Positions 7,946 to 10,787 of a DNA stretch of 10,787 nt are shown in pieces. The position numbers and the translations under genes are program-made. Source of the DNA: DASTPP01 sp035762175 (lineage in GTDB: Bacteria; Myxococcota_A; Polyangia; Polyangiales; Polyangiaceae); NCBI GenBank assembly GCA_035762175.1, contig DASTPP010000114.1, positions 1 through 10,787 of the forward strand, written 5' to 3'. Position 1 is the stretch's first letter. Every line of letters starts with the position of its first letter. The notes under the pieces were generated by a model. The model was not told the DNA's origin and did no database searches. It saw only the letters and a program-made list of their open reading frames with translations.

Positions 7946-10462
7946 ATGAGCACCGACGAACGTGACGCGCCGCCGGGCGGGCCCCCCGCCCCCGAACGCG
8001 AGGGCCGCGAGGCGACCGAGCAGGCGCTCGCCCGGCGCGAAGCAGAGCTGCGGGTCATCACCGACGCCGTGCCCGCGCTTGTCGCCTACGTCGACGCGGG
8101 CGAGCGCTACCGGCTCTGCAACCGCGCCTACCTCGAGTGGTTCGGCCGCCCCCCCGAAGCGCTGCTCGGGCGCACCGTGCGCGAGGTGCTCGGCGACGCG
8201 GCCTACGCGGCCATCCGGCCGCACCTGCGCGAGGTGCTCGCGGGCCGCCCCGTCGCCTTCGAGACCGAGGTGCCCTACCTCGACGGGCCCCCGCGCTGGG
8301 TCGAAGCCAGCTACACCCCGCACCTCGACCCCGCGGGCCGGGTGCTCGGCTACGTCGGCATGGTGCGCGACGTGTCCGAGCGCCGGCGCGCCGAGCGCGA
8401 GCGCGACGAGATGCTCGCCCGCGTCGCCGCGAGCGAGGCGCGCTTCCGGCGCCTGTACGAGTCGGGCGTCATCGGCATCCTGTTCTGGACGCGCGAGGGC
8501 CGCATCACCGACGCCAACGACGCCTTCCTGCAGATGGTCGGCTACCGCCGCGACGACCTCGAGGGCGGGCGCATCGCCTGGCGCGAGATGACCCCGCCCG
8601 AGTTCGCCCCCCTCGACGAGCGCGCCTTCGCCGAGATGGAGCGGCGGGGGCTCTGCACCCCCTACGAGAAGGAGTACCTCCACAAGGAGGGCCGCCGCGT
8701 CCCCGTCATGCTCGGCATCGCCTTCCGCGAGGGCTCGACCCGCGAGGGCGTCGCGTGGGTCCTCGATATTAGCGCCCGCAAGCGCGACGAGGAGCGCCGC
8801 AACCTGCTCGTCGACGCGGGCCGCGCCCTCTCGTCGTCGACCGACTACCGCGAGGCGCTCGCCGCCGTCGCCCGGCTGCTCGCGCGCCGCTTCGCCACCC
8901 TGGCCCTCGTCGACCTCGTCGACGACGAGGGGCGCCTCGGCCCGAACGCCGTCCTCGCCCACCGCGACCCCGCCCTCGAGGGGCCCCGGCGCGAGCGCTG
9001 GCGGGCCTCGCCCCCCGGCCCCGACCACCCCGCCGCCCAGGCCGCCCTCTCCGGCGCCTCGCGCCGCGTCGCCGGCGGCGGCGGCGCCCTCGCGCCCGCG
9101 GCGCCCGACCCCGCCGTCCGGTCGTCGGCCGCCGTGCCGCTCGTCTCGCGCGGGCGCGCGCTCGGCGTGCTCTGGCTCGACTCGTCCGAGCGCGAGTACG
9201 ACGACGACGACCTCGCCACCGTCGAAGAGCTCGGGCGCCGGGCCGGCAGCGCCGTCGACGCCGCGCGCCTCTTCGAGATCGCGCGGGCCGAGAGCGCCCG
9301 CGCCGAGGAGGCCAACCGCGCCAAGGACGAGTTCCTCGCCGTCGTGTCGCACGAGCTGCGCACGCCCCTCAACGCCATCCTCGGCTGGGCCCGCATGCTG
9401 CAATCGGGCGCCCTCGACGCCGCCCGCCAGGGGCACGCCGTCGCCACCATCGAGCGCAACGCGCGGGCGCAGGCCCAGATCGTCGACGATCTGCTCGACG
9501 TCAGCCGCATCGTCACCGGCAAGTTGCGCCTCGACGTCGGGCCGGTCGACCTCGCGCGCGCCGTCGAGGCCGCCGCCGACAGCGTGCGCCCCGCCGCCGA
9601 GGCCAAGGGCGTGCGCCTCGAGCTCGCGCTCGACCCCGCCGCCGGGCCCGTCATGGGCGACGCCGACCGGCTGCAGCAGATCGCGTGGAACCTCCTGTCG
9701 AACGCCCTGCGCCACACCCCCCGCGGCGGCCGCGTCGAGGTCTGCCTCGCCCGGCGCGAGGCGCAGCTCGAGCTGCGCGTCGAGGACACCGGCGAGGGCG
9801 TCGCGCCCGAGTTCCTACCCCACCTGTTCGAGCGCTTCCGCCAGGCCGACTCGTCGACCACGCGGCGCCACGGCGGCCTCGGCCTCGGCCTCGCCATCGT
9901 CAAGCACCTGGTCGAGCTGCACGGCGGCGCCGTGCGCGCCGAGAGCGAGGGCCCGGGCCGGGGCTCGACCTTCGTCGTCAGCCTCCCCGTCCCGCCGCCC
10001 CGGCCCGCGCCCCCGCCCGAGCCGCCCCCCGCCCTCGGCGCCCGCGCGCCCGGCGCGGACGACGCGCCCGCCGAGCTCGCCGGCCTGCGCGTGCTCGTCG
10101 TCGACGACGAAGAAGACGCCCGCGAGCTAGTGCGCACGCTGCTCGAGCAGGAGGGCGTCGAGGTCGAGACCGCCCCCTCGGCCGAGCGGGCGCTCGAGCT
10201 GCTCCGCGCCCGCCGCTTCGACGCCCTCATCAGCGACATCGGCATGCCGGGCACCGACGGCCACGCCTTCCTGCGCCGCCTGCGCGCGCTGCCCGCCTCG
10301 CAGGGCGGCCAGACCCCCGCCGTCGCCCTCACCGCCTACGCCCGTCTCGAAGACCGCACCCGCGCCTTGCTCGCCGGCTTTCAGATCCATCTGCCCAAGC
10401 CCGTCGACCCCGCCGAGCTGCTCGCCGTGCTCGCCACCGTGACCGGCCGCCTCGCGCCCTGA
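7946..10462 (+). CDS. Hybrid histidine kinase, PAS-PAS-GAF-HisKA-HATPase-REC
   Basis: This is a soluble 838-residue sensor kinase. The first PAS domain (about 30-145) ends in Y-V-G-M-V-R-D-V-S-E-R-R and the second (about 163-282) ends in W-V-L-D-I-S-A-R-K-R, both typical PAS/PAC ends. A short GAF-like domain (about 285-442) follows. HisKA (about 459-525) contains H469 in S-H-E-L-R-T-P-L-N. The HATPase (about 565-680) has N586, D-T-G-E-G (614-618) and G-G-L-G-L-G-L (643-649) with the usual A-D-S-S-T-T-R lid. A Pro-rich linker (681-708) precedes the receiver (about 714-833) with D720-D721, D764, T796 and K818. The kinase core and receiver closely resemble those of the gene upstream, so the two are paralogues; the sensor parts differ. 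The gap between them is 125 nt, with a weak stem (GGCCC/GGGCC, 7831-7845) and an AT-rich patch near 7849. The start at 7946 has only a weak ribosome binding site. Codon pairing differs from its neighbours (see findings). Confidence 0.95.
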   Translation: MSTDERDAPPGGPPAPEREGREATEQALARREAELRVITDAVPALVAYVDAGERYRLCNRAYLEWFGRPPEALLGRTVREVLGDAAYAAIRPHLREVLAGRPVAFETEVPYLDGPPRWVEASYTPHLDPAGRVLGYVGMVRDVSERRRAERERDEMLARVAASEARFRRLYESGVIGILFWTREGRITDANDAFLQMVGYRRDDLEGGRIAWREMTPPEFAPLDERAFAEMERRGLCTPYEKEYLHKEGRRVPVMLGIAFREGSTREGVAWVLDISARKRDEERRNLLVDAGRALSSSTDYREALAAVARLLARRFATLALVDLVDDEGRLGPNAVLAHRDPALEGPRRERWRASPPGPDHPAAQAALSGASRRVAGGGGALAPAAPDPAVRSSAAVPLVSRGRALGVLWLDSSEREYDDDDLATVEELGRRAGSAVDAARLFEIARAESARAEEANRAKDEFLAVVSHELRTPLNAILGWARMLQSGALDAARQGHAVATIERNARAQAQIVDDLLDVSRIVTGKLRLDVGPVDLARAVEAAADSVRPAAEAKGVRLELALDPAAGPVMGDADRLQQIAWNLLSNALRHTPRGGRVEVCLARREAQLELRVEDTGEGVAPEFLPHLFERFRQADSSTTRRHGGLGLGLAIVKHLVELHGGAVRAESEGPGRGSTFVVSLPVPPPRPAPPPEPPPALGARAPGADDAPAELAGLRVLVVDDEEDARELVRTLLEQEGVEVETAPSAERALELLRARRFDALISDIGMPGTDGHAFLRRLRALPASQGGQTPAVALTAYARLEDRTRALLAGFQIHLPKPVDPAELLAVLATVTGRLAP

Positions 10463-10649
10463 TCGCGGCCCTCCGTGATGCGGCCCGGGCCGCCTTCCTG
10501 GCCCCAGCAAGCAGGGTTGGTATCAGGCCGCGCGTGACGCCGCCTGACCCCATCGAGAGGGCGCCCGCCGCTCTCTCGAAAGTCGCAGGGCGGGCGCGGC
10601 CGGGGCTGGCCAGTACGCCCCCACGAGAGGCCCGCACAGGCAAATCAGG
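10463..10649 (+). other. Non-coding region after the second kinase
   Basis: I find no convincing open reading frame, tRNA or Shine-Dalgarno/start pair in this part or in the array that follows it to the window end. It is less GC-extreme than the genes. Its only clear element is the hairpin at 10553-10579. A GTACGC hexamer at 10613-10618 lies in phase with the palindrome array that starts at 10650. Confidence 0.5.
10553..10579 (+). terminator. Candidate 3' hairpin after the second kinase
   Basis: TCGAGAGGGCG (10553-10563) pairs with CGCTCTCTCGA (10569-10579) across a CCCGC loop. This gives an 11-bp stem with a single G-U wobble in RNA, 90 nt downstream of the kinase stop. No T tract follows (AAGTCG), so the structure may terminate, protect the mRNA end, or serve another role. 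Confidence 0.4.
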
Positions 10650-10787
10650 CTTCTGTACGCGTACAGACGCGTTCTGGGCACCCGAGAGCCCGTCTGTACG
10701 CGTACAGACGCCCTCTTGGCACCCCGATGGGCCGTCTGTACGCGTACAGACGTCTTTTTCGACGCCCAGAGGCCGTCTGTACGCGTA
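10650..10787. repeat. Tandem array of a 20-bp perfect palindrome, period 41-42 bp
   Basis: The palindrome CGTCTGTACGCGTACAGACG occurs at 10650-10669 (one mismatch, T for G at its second base), 10691-10710 (exact), 10733-10752 (exact) and from 10774, where the window ends after 14 matching bases. Starts are 41, 42 and 41 bp apart. The spacers of 21, 22 and 21 bp are related rather than identical: each begins pyrimidine-rich, and the first two share GGCACCC while all end in GC-rich AG/GG-CC-type sequence. Each palindrome could fold as RNA into an 8-bp stem with a CGCG loop. Units are too short for a standard CRISPR. Binding sites for a dimeric protein or a hairpin array are the main readings. 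Confidence 0.9.
10733..10760 (+). terminator. Palindrome copy followed by a T run, terminator-like
   Basis: The third palindrome copy forms an 8-bp stem with a CGCG loop and is followed directly by TCTTTTTC (10753-10760), the only T run of this length in the window. Together they fit the intrinsic terminator pattern for + strand transcripts, about 270 nt past the second kinase gene. Because the same palindrome recurs without such a long T run, termination may not be its main role. Confidence 0.4.

Noticed and set aside
10653..10666. LexA-type SOS box
   Set aside because: The palindrome contains CTGT and ACAG but with six bases between them, not the eight of the E. coli-type box, and tandem copies in a gene-free stretch do not fit a single SOS operator.
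10650..10787. CRISPR array
   Set aside because: The repeat is 20 bp and fully palindromic, spacers are 21-22 bp and related to each other, and no cas gene is present. Known arrays use longer repeats and unrelated spacers.

Overview
The window is extremely GC-rich DNA, with nearly every third codon position G or C. It carries seven genes, all on the + strand and closely spaced. The base composition, together with tandem GAF/PAS hybrid histidine kinases that lack a DNA-binding partner, suggests a high-GC bacterium of the Myxococcota (myxobacteria) type. This is an inference from style; no taxonomic marker is present.

Region 1 (1-2424) begins with a G-run-rich stretch. It continues with thymidine phosphorylase (deoA, 126-1454), which overlaps by 11 nt a radical SAM enzyme of the RlmN/Cfr family (1444-2424). 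That enzyme has no N-terminal RNA-binding domain and instead starts with two 20-residue Ala/Pro-rich repeats. These are encoded by a 60-bp tandem duplication of the gene junction. Region 2 (2541-3125) is an iron-type superoxide dismutase followed by a 10-bp GC hairpin. Region 3 (3409-4362) is an unrecognised coiled-coil lipoprotein whose ATG lies in the loop of a predicted hairpin.

Region 4 (4513-10462) is a signalling block. A stand-alone GAF-domain protein overlaps by 8 nt a 79-residue unrecognised protein. Two large soluble hybrid histidine kinases follow: REC-GAF-HisKA-HATPase-REC (5625-7820) and PAS-PAS-GAF-HisKA-HATPase-REC (7946-10462). All residues needed for phosphotransfer are visible in both, but there is no output regulator. 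The signal therefore probably passes to an unlinked Hpt protein or regulator, or the receiver domains act through protein contacts.

Region 5 (10463-10787) is non-coding. It has an 11-bp hairpin and then the start of a tandem array of a perfect 20-bp palindrome, CGTCTGTACGCGTACAGACG. Copies recur every 41-42 bp, about four helical turns, and the array runs off the window end. It is the most unusual element here. It is too short-unit for a normal CRISPR and looks like a phased protein-binding array or a series of hairpins. A second unusual signal is a codon-junction bias against AGGA-type sequences that most of these genes show and the second kinase does not.
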